The notes under the pieces are model-generated. The model worked only from the letters and a program-made list of their open reading frames with translations, was not told the origin of the DNA and did not search any database. Of a DNA stretch of 64,000 nucleotides, positions 17,500-27,543 are shown piece by piece (the first letter of the stretch is position 1; each line of letters begins with the position of its first letter). Both the position numbers and the translations under genes were made by a program. Source of the stretch: Kutzneria chonburiensis (GTDB lineage Bacteria; Actinomycetota; Actinomycetes; Mycobacteriales; Pseudonocardiaceae); contig NZ_CP097263.1 of NCBI RefSeq assembly GCF_028622115.1, positions 1,240,001 through 1,304,000 on the forward strand. The letters run 5' to 3'.

Positions 17500-19037
17500 A
17501 TGACCCGAAAACTGTTGTGCCTGACGGTGTCCTGCCTGGCGGCACTGCTGTTCGCGCCGATCGCGACAGCCGCGCCGCCACCGCCACCGAAGGTGGTGCC
17601 CGAACCGTCCTCGATCGTCACGCTGCCGGGCCAGACGTTCACGCTCAAGCCCACGGCGAAGATCGTCGCGCCGGCCGGGGCGGCGGCGACGGGGAGTACC
17701 TGGCGACGCTGCTGCGGAAGTCGACGGGATTCCGGTTACCGGTGACGACAACCGGCCTCCCGGGCGACATCCGACTCACCCTCGGCGGCCCGCAGAGCCT
17801 CGGCACCGAGGGGTACCGGCTGACGGTGACGGCCGTGAACGTCGACATCAGCGCGAAGGCCGAAGCGGGGCTGTTCTACGGCGTCCAGACGCTCCGCCAG
17901 CTGCTGCCGGCCAAGATCGAGGCCAAGACGGTCCAAAGTGGACCATGGACGGTGAAAGCCGTGACGGTGCAGGACACGCCCCGTTACGCCTGGCGTGGCG
18001 CGATGCTGGACGTGGCCCGGCACTTCTTCCCGGTCCCGCAGGTCGAGCAGTACATCGACCTGATGTCGATGTACAAGATGAACACGCTGCACCTGCACCT
18101 GAGCGACAACGACGGCTGGCGCATCGACATCAAGTCCTGGCCCCGGCTGGCCCGCTACGGCGGCAGCACGGACGCCAGCCGCGGCCCGGGCGGCTTCTAC
18201 ACGCAGGACGACTACACCGCGATCGTGCGCTACGCGGCCAGCCGGCACGTCACGATCGTGCCGGAGATCGACACCCCTGGCCACGTCACGGCGGCGCTGG
18301 CCTCTTACGCGCCGCTGAACTGCGACGGCGTCGCGCCGCCGCTGCTGAATCCGGGCTGGAGCTCGCTCTGCGTGCCGCTGGACATCACGTACAAGTGGCT
18401 GGACGACGTGATCGGTGAACTGGCGGCCATCACGCCGGGCGATTACATCGACATCGGCGGCGACGAGGCCGTCAACACCAGCGCGGCCGACTACAAGTAC
18501 TTCGTGAACCGGGTGCAGGCAATTGTCACCGCGCACGGCAAGAAACTGATGGGCTGGCACCAGGTCGAGGCGGCCGACCTCGCCGGATCGGCGGTCGCCG
18601 ACTATTGGGGAACGGCCGGTTCAAAGGATGACGAGGCATTGGCCAAGGTGGCGCAAAACCGTGGAAACAAACTGGTGCTCTCGCCGGCCGACAAGGTCTA
18701 TCTGGACATGAAATACGACGCCAGCACGCCGATCGGCCAGGACTGGGCCGGTTACAACAGTGTGCGGGATTCCTACGACTGGGATCCGGCGACCTTCGTG
18801 CCGGGTGTCGCCGACGATGTCGCCGGCGTCGAGGCTCCGCTGTGGACCGACGTGTTCCCGAACTGGGACGACGTGCAGTTCATGGCCTTCCCACGGCTGC
18901 CCGGTATCGCCGAGATCGGCTGGTCGGCGCAGCGGACGCATTCCTGGGACGACTACCGGGTGCGGCTGGCGGCGCAGGGACCGCGCTGGGATGTGCTGGG
19001 CGTGAAGTACTTCCGTTCGCCCGAAGTGCCCTGGTAG
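17500..19037 (+). pseudogene. Secreted GH20 beta-N-acetylhexosaminidase, one frameshift
   Basis: The signal peptide (MTRKLLCLTVSCLAALLFAP, cut after ATA) and the first 65 residues read from ATG 17500. The frame then breaks in GGGG at 17691-17694, and the remainder continues in another frame as GEYLATLLRKSTGFRLPVT to the stop at 19037. Restoring one G gives a continuous protein of about 512 aa. The GH20b domain precedes the GH20 barrel, with RGAMLDVARHFFP, HLHLSDNDGWRI, TPGHVTAALA and the catalytic Asp-Glu pair in DIGGDEA. It would release N-acetylhexosamine from chitin or murein fragments outside the cell. The break may be a sequencing error: an identical GACGGGGAGT context is broken at 50391. 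Confidence 0.8.
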
Positions 19038-19115
19038 CGGAAATGCGGTAGAGGGGCCGCCACCCCGCCACATCCCGGCATACTGTGCGCCAGCGTCGAA
19101 CCACTGGAGCATGGA

Positions 19116-22100
19116 ATGCCGAGGAGAGAACGTCCCATCGAGACCGAGGACGTCCCCGCCCGCTTCGCCGCCGGCTTGCGTGACCTGCGGGCCAAGGCCG
19201 GCAACCCGCCCTATCGCGAACTCGGCCGCCGCGCCCACTACTCCGCCGGCACGCTCTCCGACGCCGCCGCCGGCCGCAAACTCCCGAGCCTCGCCGTGAC
19301 CCTGGCCTACGTCCAGGCCCTCGGCGGCGACAGCGCCGAGTGGGAACGCCGCTGGCGCGACGCCGCCGCGGCCATCCCGGCGCCCGAGCCGACCGCGGAC
19401 ACCGCGACGGACTCGCCCTACGTCGGCCTCGCGGCCTTCCGTACCGACGACGCCGACCGGTTCTTCGGCCGGGAACGCCTGGTCGACCTGCTGGCCACCC
19501 GCCTGGAACAACACCGCCTGATCGGCGTGTTCGGCGCGTCCGGGGCCGGCAAGTCCTCGCTGCTGCGCGCCGGCCTGATCCCCCGGCTGCTGGCCGACGA
19601 CCCGGGCCGTGCTGTCCGGATCATCGCCCCCGGCGCGCATCCCCTCAAGCAACTAGACGACCTCGACACCGAGGACGTCATCGTCGTCGACCAGTTCGAG
19701 GAGCTCTTCACGCTCTGCGAGGACGCCGAGGAACGCACACAGTTCATCGACCAGCTCCTCGCCACTGACGCCCTCGTGGTGCTGGGCGTCCGTGCCGACT
19801 TCTACGGCCACTGCACCGCCCACGCCGAGCTGGTCGAGGCGCTGCGTGATGCTCAGATCGCCGTCGGCCCGATGACGGTCGACGAGCTGCGCCAGGCGAT
19901 CACGCAGCCGGCCATCGCCGTCGGCTGCACGGTCGAAGGCGCGCTGCTGGCCGAACTCGTCGTCCACACGCACGGCCAGGTCGGTGTCCTGCCGCTGCTG
20001 TCCCACGCCTTGCGCGAGACCTGGCGCCGCCGCCGCGGCAACACGTTGACCCTGACGGCTTTCCAGGCGGCCGGCGGCATCGAAGGGGCCCTCGCGAACA
20101 CGGCCGAGTCGCTGTACGAAGAGCTGAGGGCCGACCAGCAGGACCTCGTCCGCGGCCTGTTCCTGCGGCTCACCGCCCTCGGCAAGGGCACGGAGGACAC
20201 CAAGCGCCGCCTCCCGCTGGCCGATCTCGGCGACGACGAGAAGACGGTGCTGGACAAGCTCGTCGACCGGCGGCTGCTCACGGTCGACGGCGACACCGTC
20301 GAGATCACGCACGAGGCCCTGATCCGCAGCTGGCCGCGCCTACGGGACTGGCTGGCCGACAACCGTGAGGGCATGCGGACGCACGCCCAGCTCGGCGAGG
20401 CGGCGGCCGGCTGGATCGAGCTCGGTCGGGAGAAGGCCGCGCTGTACCGGGGAACCCGGCTGGCCGTGGCCCGCGACTGGGCGTCCACGAGCGGAAACGC
20501 CCTGAGCGCCAAGGAAAGGGACTTCCTCGACGCCAGCATCGCCGTCGCCGACGAGGAACAGCGGTCCACGAAGCGAAGAACGCGCCGCCTGCGCCAGCTG
20601 GTCGCCGGTCTGACGGTGCTGTTGCTGGTGGCCGCCGGGGCGACCGGACTGGCCGTCAACGCCCAGAATTCGGCCAACGAGCAGCGGGACATCGCACTGT
20701 CGCAGAAGGTCGCCGGCCAGGTGGCCCAGCTGCGCATCGCCAACCCCGCGCTGGCCGCGCAGCTCGCCCTGGCCGCGTACCGGCTGCAACCGACGGTCGA
20801 GGCCCGCTCGGCCCTGCTCTCGGCCTTCGCCACGCCGTACGCCACCAAGCTGCTCGGCCATGACAACAACGTCTGGTCGGTGGCCTACAGCCCGAACGGC
20901 AAGCTGCTGGCCAGCGGCGGCGAGGACAACAAGGCGCAGCTGTGGGACGTCAGCGGTGCGACACCGAAGGTCGCGGCCGAGCTGCACGGCTACGGCAGCA
21001 TGGTCAACGTGGTGGCATTCAGCCCCGACAGCAAGATCCTGGCCACCGGCAGCAACGACAACACGGTGCGCCTGTTCAACGTCACCGATCCCCGGCGCCC
21101 GCAGGAGATCGCCACCGCGGTCGGCCACACCGGCGGTGTCGACGGCCTCACGTTCAGCCGTGACGGCAAGCTGATGGCCACCGGCAGCGATGACCACACC
21201 GTCCGGCTGTGGGACGTGTCGGACCCGAGCCATCCCACGACGATCTCCGTCCTGTCCGGGCACACCGAGCGCGTCAACGCGGTGTCGATCAGCCCGGACG
21301 GCCACACGCTGGCGTCGATCAGCTACGACGGCACCGGCCGGCTCTGGGACATCAGCGATCCGCGGCAGCCGCATGAGCTGCCCTCGCCGGTCAAGCACGA
21401 CAGCGACATCCGCGCCGTCACCTTCAGCGGCAACGGCAAGCTCCTGGCCAGCGCCGGCAACGACAACGCGGTGCGGCTGTGGGACACCAGCGACCCCGGC
21501 AACGTGAAGCCGCTGGCCGTGCTGCCGCACGACAACCAGGCCACCGCCGTCGCGTTCAGCCCGGACAACCGGATCCTGGCCACCGGCAGCGCGGACACCA
21601 CCGTGCAGCTGTGGGACCTGGCCGATCCGACCAAGCCGGTGCGGCTGGACGCGCTGACCGGGCACACCAACTTCGTGATCTCGCTGGCCTTCAGCCCGGA
21701 CGGCAAGTCGCTGGCCAGCGGCAGCTGGGACCGCACGGTCCGGATCTGGGACCTCGGCAGCCTGCCGCTGGCCGGGCACAGCACGACCGCCAACGCGGTG
21801 GCCTTCGCGCCGGACGGTCGTCTGTATACAGGCGACAATGACGGCACGATCCGGTCATGGGATCCGAACGCCACCGGCGTCCCGGAGTCGAAGGCGAGCT
21901 TCTCCGGCAACGACAAGCCGGTGCGCGAGCTGGTCGTCAGCCCCACCGGCACGTTCCTGGCCGGCGCCGGCAACGACAACTCGACCGAGCTGTGGGACCT
22001 CGGCGGCACGAAGCTGGCCGACCTGCCCGGCCACACCAACATCGGTTTTCAGGACACGGTGTTCTCGGCCGCGATCAGCCCGGACGGCAAGCTGCTGGCC

Positions 22101-22793
22101 AGCACCGACAACGACCGCATGGCGCTGCTGCGCGACATCTCCAACCCGGCCGCCCCGCGCGACCTGGCCGAGGTGAGCGGCCCCGGCAAGGTGGTGCACG
22201 ACATCGCCTTCAGCCCGGACGGCACCATGATCGCGGTGGCCAGCGGGGACAACACCGTGTGGCTGTCGGACGTCAGCAACCCGAGCGCGCCGACGACGCT
22301 GGCCACCATCAAGGGCCACACCGACGAGGTCTACGCGGTGGCCTTCAGCCCGGACGGCAAGACGCTGGCCACCGGCAGCGGCGACAACACGGCCCGGCTG
22401 TGGGACGTGTCCGACCGCCAGCACCCGACGCCGATCGCCACCCTGACCGGGCACAGCCACATCGTGTACTCGGTGGCGTTCAGCCCCGACGGCCGGCTGC
22501 TGGCGACCGGCAGCAACGACGGCACCGCCCGGCTGTGGGACATGGCCGACCCGCACAACCCGACCCCGTACGCCGTGATCACGGGGCACGAGGCCGGTGT
22601 GCGTGGCGTTGCGCTCAGTGCCGACGGGCACACGCTGGCCACGGCCAGCAACGACGGCACCGCGCGGCTGTGGAACACCGATCCGGAGCAGGTCGCGCAG
22701 CGGATCTGCGGCCGCGTCTACCCGGAGATCACGCCGGCCGAGTGGGAGCAGTACCTGCCCAATGTGGGCTATCAGCCACCGTGCCGGCGGTGA
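19116..22793 (+). CDS. XRE-nSTAND ATPase with 14 WD40 repeats
   Basis: 1225 aa from ATG 19116. Residues 10-75 are a helix-turn-helix-like domain (ARFAAGLRDLRAKAGNPPYRELGRRA, SAGTLSDAAAGRKLP). Residues 100-430 form a novel STAND NTPase: FFGRERLVDLL, P-loop GASGAGKSS at 140-148, Walker B VIVVDQFEE near 188-196. A single transmembrane helix (LVAGLTVLLLVAAGATGLAV) lies at about 493-515, and 14 WD40 repeats fill 570-1200, enough for two seven-bladed propellers. Signal-transducing ATPases of this kind often serve in stress sensing or conflict systems. The helix would place the WD40 part and the NTPase on opposite membrane faces unless it is cytoplasmically buried. The 3' end overlaps a truncated SARP gene by 65 bp. 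Confidence 0.9.
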   Translation: MPRRERPIETEDVPARFAAGLRDLRAKAGNPPYRELGRRAHYSAGTLSDAAAGRKLPSLAVTLAYVQALGGDSAEWERRWRDAAAAIPAPEPTADTATDSPYVGLAAFRTDDADRFFGRERLVDLLATRLEQHRLIGVFGASGAGKSSLLRAGLIPRLLADDPGRAVRIIAPGAHPLKQLDDLDTEDVIVVDQFEELFTLCEDAEERTQFIDQLLATDALVVLGVRADFYGHCTAHAELVEALRDAQIAVGPMTVDELRQAITQPAIAVGCTVEGALLAELVVHTHGQVGVLPLLSHALRETWRRRRGNTLTLTAFQAAGGIEGALANTAESLYEELRADQQDLVRGLFLRLTALGKGTEDTKRRLPLADLGDDEKTVLDKLVDRRLLTVDGDTVEITHEALIRSWPRLRDWLADNREGMRTHAQLGEAAAGWIELGREKAALYRGTRLAVARDWASTSGNALSAKERDFLDASIAVADEEQRSTKRRTRRLRQLVAGLTVLLLVAAGATGLAVNAQNSANEQRDIALSQKVAGQVAQLRIANPALAAQLALAAYRLQPTVEARSALLSAFATPYATKLLGHDNNVWSVAYSPNGKLLASGGEDNKAQLWDVSGATPKVAAELHGYGSMVNVVAFSPDSKILATGSNDNTVRLFNVTDPRRPQEIATAVGHTGGVDGLTFSRDGKLMATGSDDHTVRLWDVSDPSHPTTISVLSGHTERVNAVSISPDGHTLASISYDGTGRLWDISDPRQPHELPSPVKHDSDIRAVTFSGNGKLLASAGNDNAVRLWDTSDPGNVKPLAVLPHDNQATAVAFSPDNRILATGSADTTVQLWDLADPTKPVRLDALTGHTNFVISLAFSPDGKSLASGSWDRTVRIWDLGSLPLAGHSTTANAVAFAPDGRLYTGDNDGTIRSWDPNATGVPESKASFSGNDKPVRELVVSPTGTFLAGAGNDNSTELWDLGGTKLADLPGHTNIGFQDTVFSAAISPDGKLLASTDNDRMALLRDISNPAAPRDLAEVSGPGKVVHDIAFSPDGTMIAVASGDNTVWLSDVSNPSAPTTLATIKGHTDEVYAVAFSPDGKTLATGSGDNTARLWDVSDRQHPTPIATLTGHSHIVYSVAFSPDGRLLATGSNDGTARLWDMADPHNPTPYAVITGHEAGVRGVALSADGHTLATASNDGTARLWNTDPEQVAQRICGRVYPEITPAEWEQYLPNVGYQPPCRR

Positions 22794-23553
22794 ACGGGCT
22801 CTGGCGGCGCAGCCGCGCATCGACCTCCGCGTGGCGGCCGAGCCGCCGGCCGAGGTCGGCGTACTCGATGGCCACGGCCACGCGCTGATCGGCCAGCGTG
22901 ACGGCGGCGGGATGGTGCCGCAGCCGGGCGTCGAAGCCGACCAGCGGCGATCCCCGCCAGCAGTCCAGGCTCGCCGCGTACAGCTCGTACGCCCGGACCA
23001 GGTCGCCCGCGCCGCGGGTGGCCGTGGCGCGCGCGGCCAGCGCCCGGAATTCCAGCAGGTCGAGCTGGCCGGGCTCGACCTTCAGCACGTAGCCGGTCCT
23101 GGCCGCCGACGACAACCACGGCGTCTGACCGAGCAGTCGCCGGACGGCGTCGGCGTGCCCGCGCAGCAGCCGCAGGCACGAGGCCGGCGGCGTGTCGCCC
23201 CACAGTGTGTTGATCACCTCGTCCCGGCTGACCTCCCGGTTGGGCTGTAGCGCCAGCACGGCCAGCAGCGCCGCCGCCTTCGGCCGCAGCAGGCCGAGCT
23301 CACGGCTGCGGCCCTGCACGGTCAGCGGTCCGAGCACGCCGATCCGCACCCGGTCGGGGCTGTGCGCCGGCGCGCCGTCGAGCACCTGCTGGATCTGCTG
23401 CCGCGACGCCATCCGCGGCGTGTTGATCTTGCCGTTCTCCCAGTAGCGCAGCGCCCGCACGCTGACGCCGGCCCGCACCGCGAGCTCACGCTGCGTCATC
23501 CCCGCGGTCTGCCGCTGCTGCCGCAGCGATCTGCCGAACTGCCCATCGTCCAC
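22729..23553 (-). CDS. XRE-SARP hybrid regulator, BTAD domain truncated
   Basis: 274 aa from ATG 23553. Residues 1-60 are an XRE helix-turn-helix (LRQQRQTAGMTQRELAVRAGVSVRALRYWENG). Residues 70-150 are a SARP-type winged helix (RIGVLGPLTVQGR, RPKAAALLAVLALQPNREVSRDEVINTLWG), and 165-250 the start of a bacterial transcriptional activation domain. The BTAD stops early: after LGRRLGRHAEVDARLRRQ the remaining residues are antisense to the end of the WD40 gene and not family-like. SARPs usually activate secondary metabolism. It could be a natural short form or a 3'-truncated gene still open to a chance stop. Confidence 0.75.
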   Translation of the reverse strand: MDDGQFGRSLRQQRQTAGMTQRELAVRAGVSVRALRYWENGKINTPRMASRQQIQQVLDGAPAHSPDRVRIGVLGPLTVQGRSRELGLLRPKAAALLAVLALQPNREVSRDEVINTLWGDTPPASCLRLLRGHADAVRRLLGQTPWLSSAARTGYVLKVEPGQLDLLEFRALAARATATRGAGDLVRAYELYAASLDCWRGSPLVGFDARLRHHPAAVTLADQRVAVAIEYADLGRRLGRHAEVDARLRRQSPFTAGTVADSPHWAGTAPTRPA

Positions 23554-23715
23554 GATCCGCTCCCCACCTCAGTTCCGACAGGCCAAGCAGTAGTCCGAGC
23601 GGCAAGTTCGATGTCGCCGGTCCGACGGCGAACGACAAAGACCGAACATCTGCGGAACAAGGCGGCAACCGGCAGGGTTGGGCTGAACAGCTGAGCAGCC
23701 GCGAAGGGAACGTCG

Positions 23716-24630
23716 ATGTCGAACACGTATCGGGCCGTCGAATACCGCGAGCACGGGGACTCCTCGGTGCTCGAGGTGGGCGAGCGCGAGGTGCCGGAGC
23801 CCGGCCCCGGCCAGGTCCGGCTGGCGGTCAAGGCCGCCGGGGTGAACCCGTTCGACTGGAAGGTGCGCCGCGGTTTGTTCGGGCCCTCGATGCCCGGCAC
23901 CTTCCCGGCCGTCCCAGGATCGGATGTCTCGGGCGTGGTCGACGCCGTCGGTCCGGGCGTCACGGCGTTCACTGTCGGTGACGAAGTGCTGGGCGCGGCC
24001 TCCGGTTCGTACGCGGAGATGGCGCTGGCCTCGGCCGACAATCTGGTGGCCAAGCCGGCCGAGCTGTCCTGGGCCGACGCCGCCGCGCTGAACACCGGCG
24101 TGACCACGGCCTACCGGGCGTTGGCGCTGCTCAAACTGGTCGCGGGGGAGACGTTGCTGATCGACGGCGCCGCCGGCACGGTCGGCAGCGTCGCCGCCCA
24201 GATCGCCGTCGCGCGCGGCCTGACCGTGATCGGGACCGCGAGCGAGCGCAACCACGAGTACCTGCGTTCGCTCGGCGTCATCCCGGTGCGTTACGGCGAC
24301 GGTTTTCTCGACCGCGTGGACGCCATCGGCCAGATCGACGCCGCCCTGGACGCGTCCGGCCGTGGCAACCTGCCGGCCCTGATCGAGCTGACCGGCGGCA
24401 CCGAGCGGGTGATCACCATCGCCGACGGGCAGGCCGGCGAGCTCGGCGTGCACTTCACGTCGGGCAGTGCGGAGGAGCAGGTGCCGGGGGCGCTGGCCGA
24501 GGGCGTCGCGCTGGCGGCCGCCGGCAAGCTGACCCTGCCGGTGACCACGTATCCGCTGGCCGAGGCCGCCGAGGCGCAGGACGAGAGCGAGGAAGGCCAC
24601 GTCCGGGGCAAGCTGGTGCTGCTCACGTGA
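23716..24630 (+). CDS. NADP-dependent MDR-type oxidoreductase (quinone reductase-like)
   Basis: 304 aa from ATG 23716. The GroES-like domain comes first (VKAAGVNPFDWKVRRG, PGSDVSGVVDAVGPGVTAFTVGDEV), then the Rossmann domain with GAAGTVGSVAAQIAVARG. No zinc-ligand cysteines are present, consistent with zeta-crystallin/quinone oxidoreductase relatives. It is divergent from the SARP gene over 162 bp and upstream of a co-directional LysR gene. Confidence 0.9.
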   Translation: MSNTYRAVEYREHGDSSVLEVGEREVPEPGPGQVRLAVKAAGVNPFDWKVRRGLFGPSMPGTFPAVPGSDVSGVVDAVGPGVTAFTVGDEVLGAASGSYAEMALASADNLVAKPAELSWADAAALNTGVTTAYRALALLKLVAGETLLIDGAAGTVGSVAAQIAVARGLTVIGTASERNHEYLRSLGVIPVRYGDGFLDRVDAIGQIDAALDASGRGNLPALIELTGGTERVITIADGQAGELGVHFTSGSAEEQVPGALAEGVALAAAGKLTLPVTTYPLAEAAEAQDESEEGHVRGKLVLLT

Positions 24631-24661
24631 TGACCGAGCCGGGTGGTGAGACACTCGGCTT

Positions 24662-25573
24662 ATGATCAGTTCGCGTCAGCTGGAGTACTTCCAGGCGGTG
24701 GCCCGGGAACTGCACTTCACCCGGGCCGCCGAGGCGCTGCGCATCGCCCAGCCGGCGCTGTCCCAGCAGATCCGCAAGCTGGAGCGCCAGCTGGGGCTGG
24801 ACCTGTTCGAGCGCAACAACCACAAGGTGGCGCTGACGCCGGCCGGCGTCGCGCTGCTGGCCCACACCGAGCGCATCCTGTCCGACCTGGTCGCGGTCGA
24901 GGAGGAGATGCTGGGCTGGGCCGGCGGCGTGCGCGGGCACATCCGGCTCGGCGTGGCCCGCGGCCTGACCGCCCGGCTGGCGGTGGTGTTCGCCGCCTTC
25001 TCGGCCACCTATCCCGCGGTCGAGATCGAGCTCCAGGAGCAGAACACCGTCGAGATGCTGGCCGGGCTGCACGCCGGCCGGCTGGACGTGGTGACGCTGG
25101 CCGCCCCGCCACCGCCCGGCGACCGCAGCCTGGTGTCGTACTCGCTCGGCGCGGAGCCGCTGGTGCTGGTGGCCGGGGAGAACACCGCGCTGGGCAGGCG
25201 CTGGCGCATCAAGGTCGGCGACCTGGACGGCGTCGACCTGATCAAGTATCCGCCCGGCTCGGCGGTGGGGGAGATCATCGCCGGCGCACTGGCCGCGGCC
25301 GGCGCGGAGCCACGGGTGCGCTTCGAGACGCGGGACTACACCACGGCTCGGGCGCTGGCCAACGTCGGGCTGGCGGCGGCGATCATGCCGCGTTCGGTGG
25401 CCGAGTCTCCGGGTCCGGCGGTGCGGGTGGTGGAGCTGACCCCGGAGCCGGTGTGGACGCCGGCGCTGGCCTGGTCGGCCAACCGGCGGCCGGCGCCGGC
25501 ACTGGAGACGCTGATCGACTTCATGGTCGGGCACCCGTCGCTGGCCCTGGACGGTGATATCTCGCAAGTCTGA
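24662..25573 (+). CDS. LysR family transcriptional regulator
   Basis: 303 aa from ATG 24662. It has the standard LysR N-terminus (ISSRQLEYFQAVARELHFTRAAEALRIAQPALSQQIRKLERQLG; residues 1-60) and an effector domain to the C-terminus. It is 31 bp after the oxidoreductase and 56 bp before the hydrolase gene in the same direction. It may regulate either or both. Confidence 0.93.
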   Translation: MISSRQLEYFQAVARELHFTRAAEALRIAQPALSQQIRKLERQLGLDLFERNNHKVALTPAGVALLAHTERILSDLVAVEEEMLGWAGGVRGHIRLGVARGLTARLAVVFAAFSATYPAVEIELQEQNTVEMLAGLHAGRLDVVTLAAPPPPGDRSLVSYSLGAEPLVLVAGENTALGRRWRIKVGDLDGVDLIKYPPGSAVGEIIAGALAAAGAEPRVRFETRDYTTARALANVGLAAAIMPRSVAESPGPAVRVVELTPEPVWTPALAWSANRRPAPALETLIDFMVGHPSLALDGDISQV

Positions 25574-25629
25574 CCATCAGCTTTTTCAGGTCTTGGACAT
25601 ATGGCCGGCGACCGTCGAATCTGGTCGAC

Positions 25630-26523
25630 ATGACCGTCACATCGTTGGCCGACGCACGCATGCTCGGCCTGGCCAAACGGATGTCGCTCGACACCGGCTT
25701 TCCCCGAGGGCTCGACACCGTGACGATGGTCGACGCCCACCCGCCGGCCCAGCTGCACCGGGTGCGCCTGGCCGACCATGACACCGTGGTCGCGCAGCGC
25801 GGCGACGCCGGGCCGGCCGTGCTGCTCGTGCACGCCCTCGGCCTCGATCACCAGATGTGGGAGCCGGTGATGGACGCGCTGGCCGTCGGCCGCCGCGTGT
25901 TCGCCTACGACGTGCGAGGCCACGGCGCGGCCGCCGGCTCGCCGAACCCGTACACGATGGCCGACACCGCCCGCGACCTCATCGGGGTTCTGGACGCGAT
26001 CGGCGTGCAGCGGGCGCACGTCGTCGGACTGTCCTTCGGCGGCGGCATCGCGCAGACGGCGGCCGTGCGGGCGCCGGAGCGGTTCGCCTCGCTGGCGCTG
26101 CTCGCGACCACGGACTTCCCGTTCGACGCCTTCGAGGGGCGGGCGTTGTCCGGGGAGAACGACGGCATGGCGGCGCAGGTCGCCCCGTCGCTCACGCGGT
26201 GGTTCACCGCGGACGCCCTCGCCGTGAACGGCGAGAGCGTGCAGTACGCCAGGGAACGCGTGCTCGGCGGCAATCCGGTCGACTGGGCTGCCGCCTGGCG
26301 CGCGTTCAAGAGCCTTGACGTGCAAGGAAAGTTGGCTGACCTGGGCGTGCCGACGCTCGTGTTGGCCGGCGAAGCCGACGTGTCGACGACACCGGAGATC
26401 ATGCGGGGCATCGCGACCAGGATCCCGGGCTCGCGGTTCCGGGTGCTGCCCGGCACGCCGCACATGCAGGTGCTGGAACAGCCCGCGCTGGTCGCCGACG
26501 CGCTGGCGGAGTTCTGGAGATGA
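25630..26523 (+). CDS. Alpha/beta hydrolase (3-oxoadipate enol-lactonase-like)
   Basis: 297 aa from ATG 25630. An N-terminal extension of about 45 residues precedes the hydrolase core: LLVHALGLDHQMWEPV, FAYDVRGHGAAAG, nucleophile in GLSFGGGIAQTAA, acid in LAGEADVSTT and histidine in PGTPHMQVLEQP. PcaD-type enol-lactonases share this pattern, and the following genes (quinone reductase, dienelactone hydrolase) suggest breakdown of an aromatic or lactone compound. The stop overlaps the next start (ATGA). Confidence 0.85.
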   Translation: MTVTSLADARMLGLAKRMSLDTGFPRGLDTVTMVDAHPPAQLHRVRLADHDTVVAQRGDAGPAVLLVHALGLDHQMWEPVMDALAVGRRVFAYDVRGHGAAAGSPNPYTMADTARDLIGVLDAIGVQRAHVVGLSFGGGIAQTAAVRAPERFASLALLATTDFPFDAFEGRALSGENDGMAAQVAPSLTRWFTADALAVNGESVQYARERVLGGNPVDWAAAWRAFKSLDVQGKLADLGVPTLVLAGEADVSTTPEIMRGIATRIPGSRFRVLPGTPHMQVLEQPALVADALAEFWR

Positions 26524-27503
26524 GAGCCGCCTGGTACGAGCGGGTCGGCCCGGCCGAGGACGTGCTCGTGGTCGGTGAGCTGCCCGACCCGGAGCCGGGC
26601 ATCGGCGAGGTGCGGGTCCGGTTGTCGGCGACCGGGATCAACCCGGCGGACGTGAAGCGGCGGGCCGGCGCCGGCGGTCGAGCCATGACCTATCCGCGGG
26701 TGATTCCCGGGGACGACGGCGCCGGCGTGATCGACCGGATCGGCCCGCGCGTCCCGTACACCCGGCTCGGCGAGCGGGTCTGGCTGCACTGCGCCAATCA
26801 AGGACGGCCCTACGGGACGTCGGCCGACTACGTTGTGCTGCCGTCGGATCGGGCCATCGCCTTGCCGGACAACACCGAGTTCGAGGTGGGCGCGTGTCTG
26901 GGCGTGCCGGCTCTGACGGCTCATCGGGCAGTCTTCGTCGACGGCCCGGTGTCCGGCAAGACGGTGCTGGTCACCGGCGGGGCCGGGGCGGTCGGCCACT
27001 ACGCCATCGAACTGGCCAAGCACGGCGGGGCCACGGTGGTGGCCACCGCCAGCACGCCGGACAAGCAGAAGGCGGCGCTGGCCGCCGGCGCGGACCACGT
27101 CGTGGACTACCGGTCGGCCGACGCGGCGGCGGAGATCCTGGCCCTGTCCGGCGGTGGCGTGCAGCGGGTGGTGGATGTCGCGTTCGGGGCGAATCTCCCG
27201 TTGACGTCGGTGGTGATCGCGACGAACGGGACGATCGTGGCCTACGGCTCCGATGCCGTGACCGAGCCGGCGCTGCCGTTCTATCCGCTGATGCGACGAA
27301 ACGTCACCATTCGCGCGGTGCAGGTGTTCACCATGCCGCTGCCGGCGTTGCGGGCCGCCACCGAGCACGTGAACCGGCTGCTGGCCGACACCGCGCTCAC
27401 CCATCCGATCGCCGACCGGTACCCGCTGGAAGAGATCGCCGCCGCGCACCGGCGGGTGGAGAGTGGCGACGTGGTCGGCAAGGTCCTGATCGAGCAGCGG
27501 TAG
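26520..27503 (+). CDS. NADPH:quinone reductase (MDR family)
   Basis: 327 aa from ATG 26520 in an ATGA overlap. RLSATGINPADVKRRAG, VIPGDDGAGVIDRIGP and the Rossmann motif GGAGAVGHYAIELAKHGG identify a zinc-free quinone oxidoreductase-like MDR protein. Co-translation with the preceding hydrolase and the nearby dienelactone hydrolase points to one catabolic or detoxification unit. Confidence 0.9.
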   Translation: MRAAWYERVGPAEDVLVVGELPDPEPGIGEVRVRLSATGINPADVKRRAGAGGRAMTYPRVIPGDDGAGVIDRIGPRVPYTRLGERVWLHCANQGRPYGTSADYVVLPSDRAIALPDNTEFEVGACLGVPALTAHRAVFVDGPVSGKTVLVTGGAGAVGHYAIELAKHGGATVVATASTPDKQKAALAAGADHVVDYRSADAAAEILALSGGGVQRVVDVAFGANLPLTSVVIATNGTIVAYGSDAVTEPALPFYPLMRRNVTIRAVQVFTMPLPALRAATEHVNRLLADTALTHPIADRYPLEEIAAAHRRVESGDVVGKVLIEQR

Positions 27504-27543
27504 GTTGGCAGCACAACGTTTTCCCGACCGCGAGCGGAGTGAC

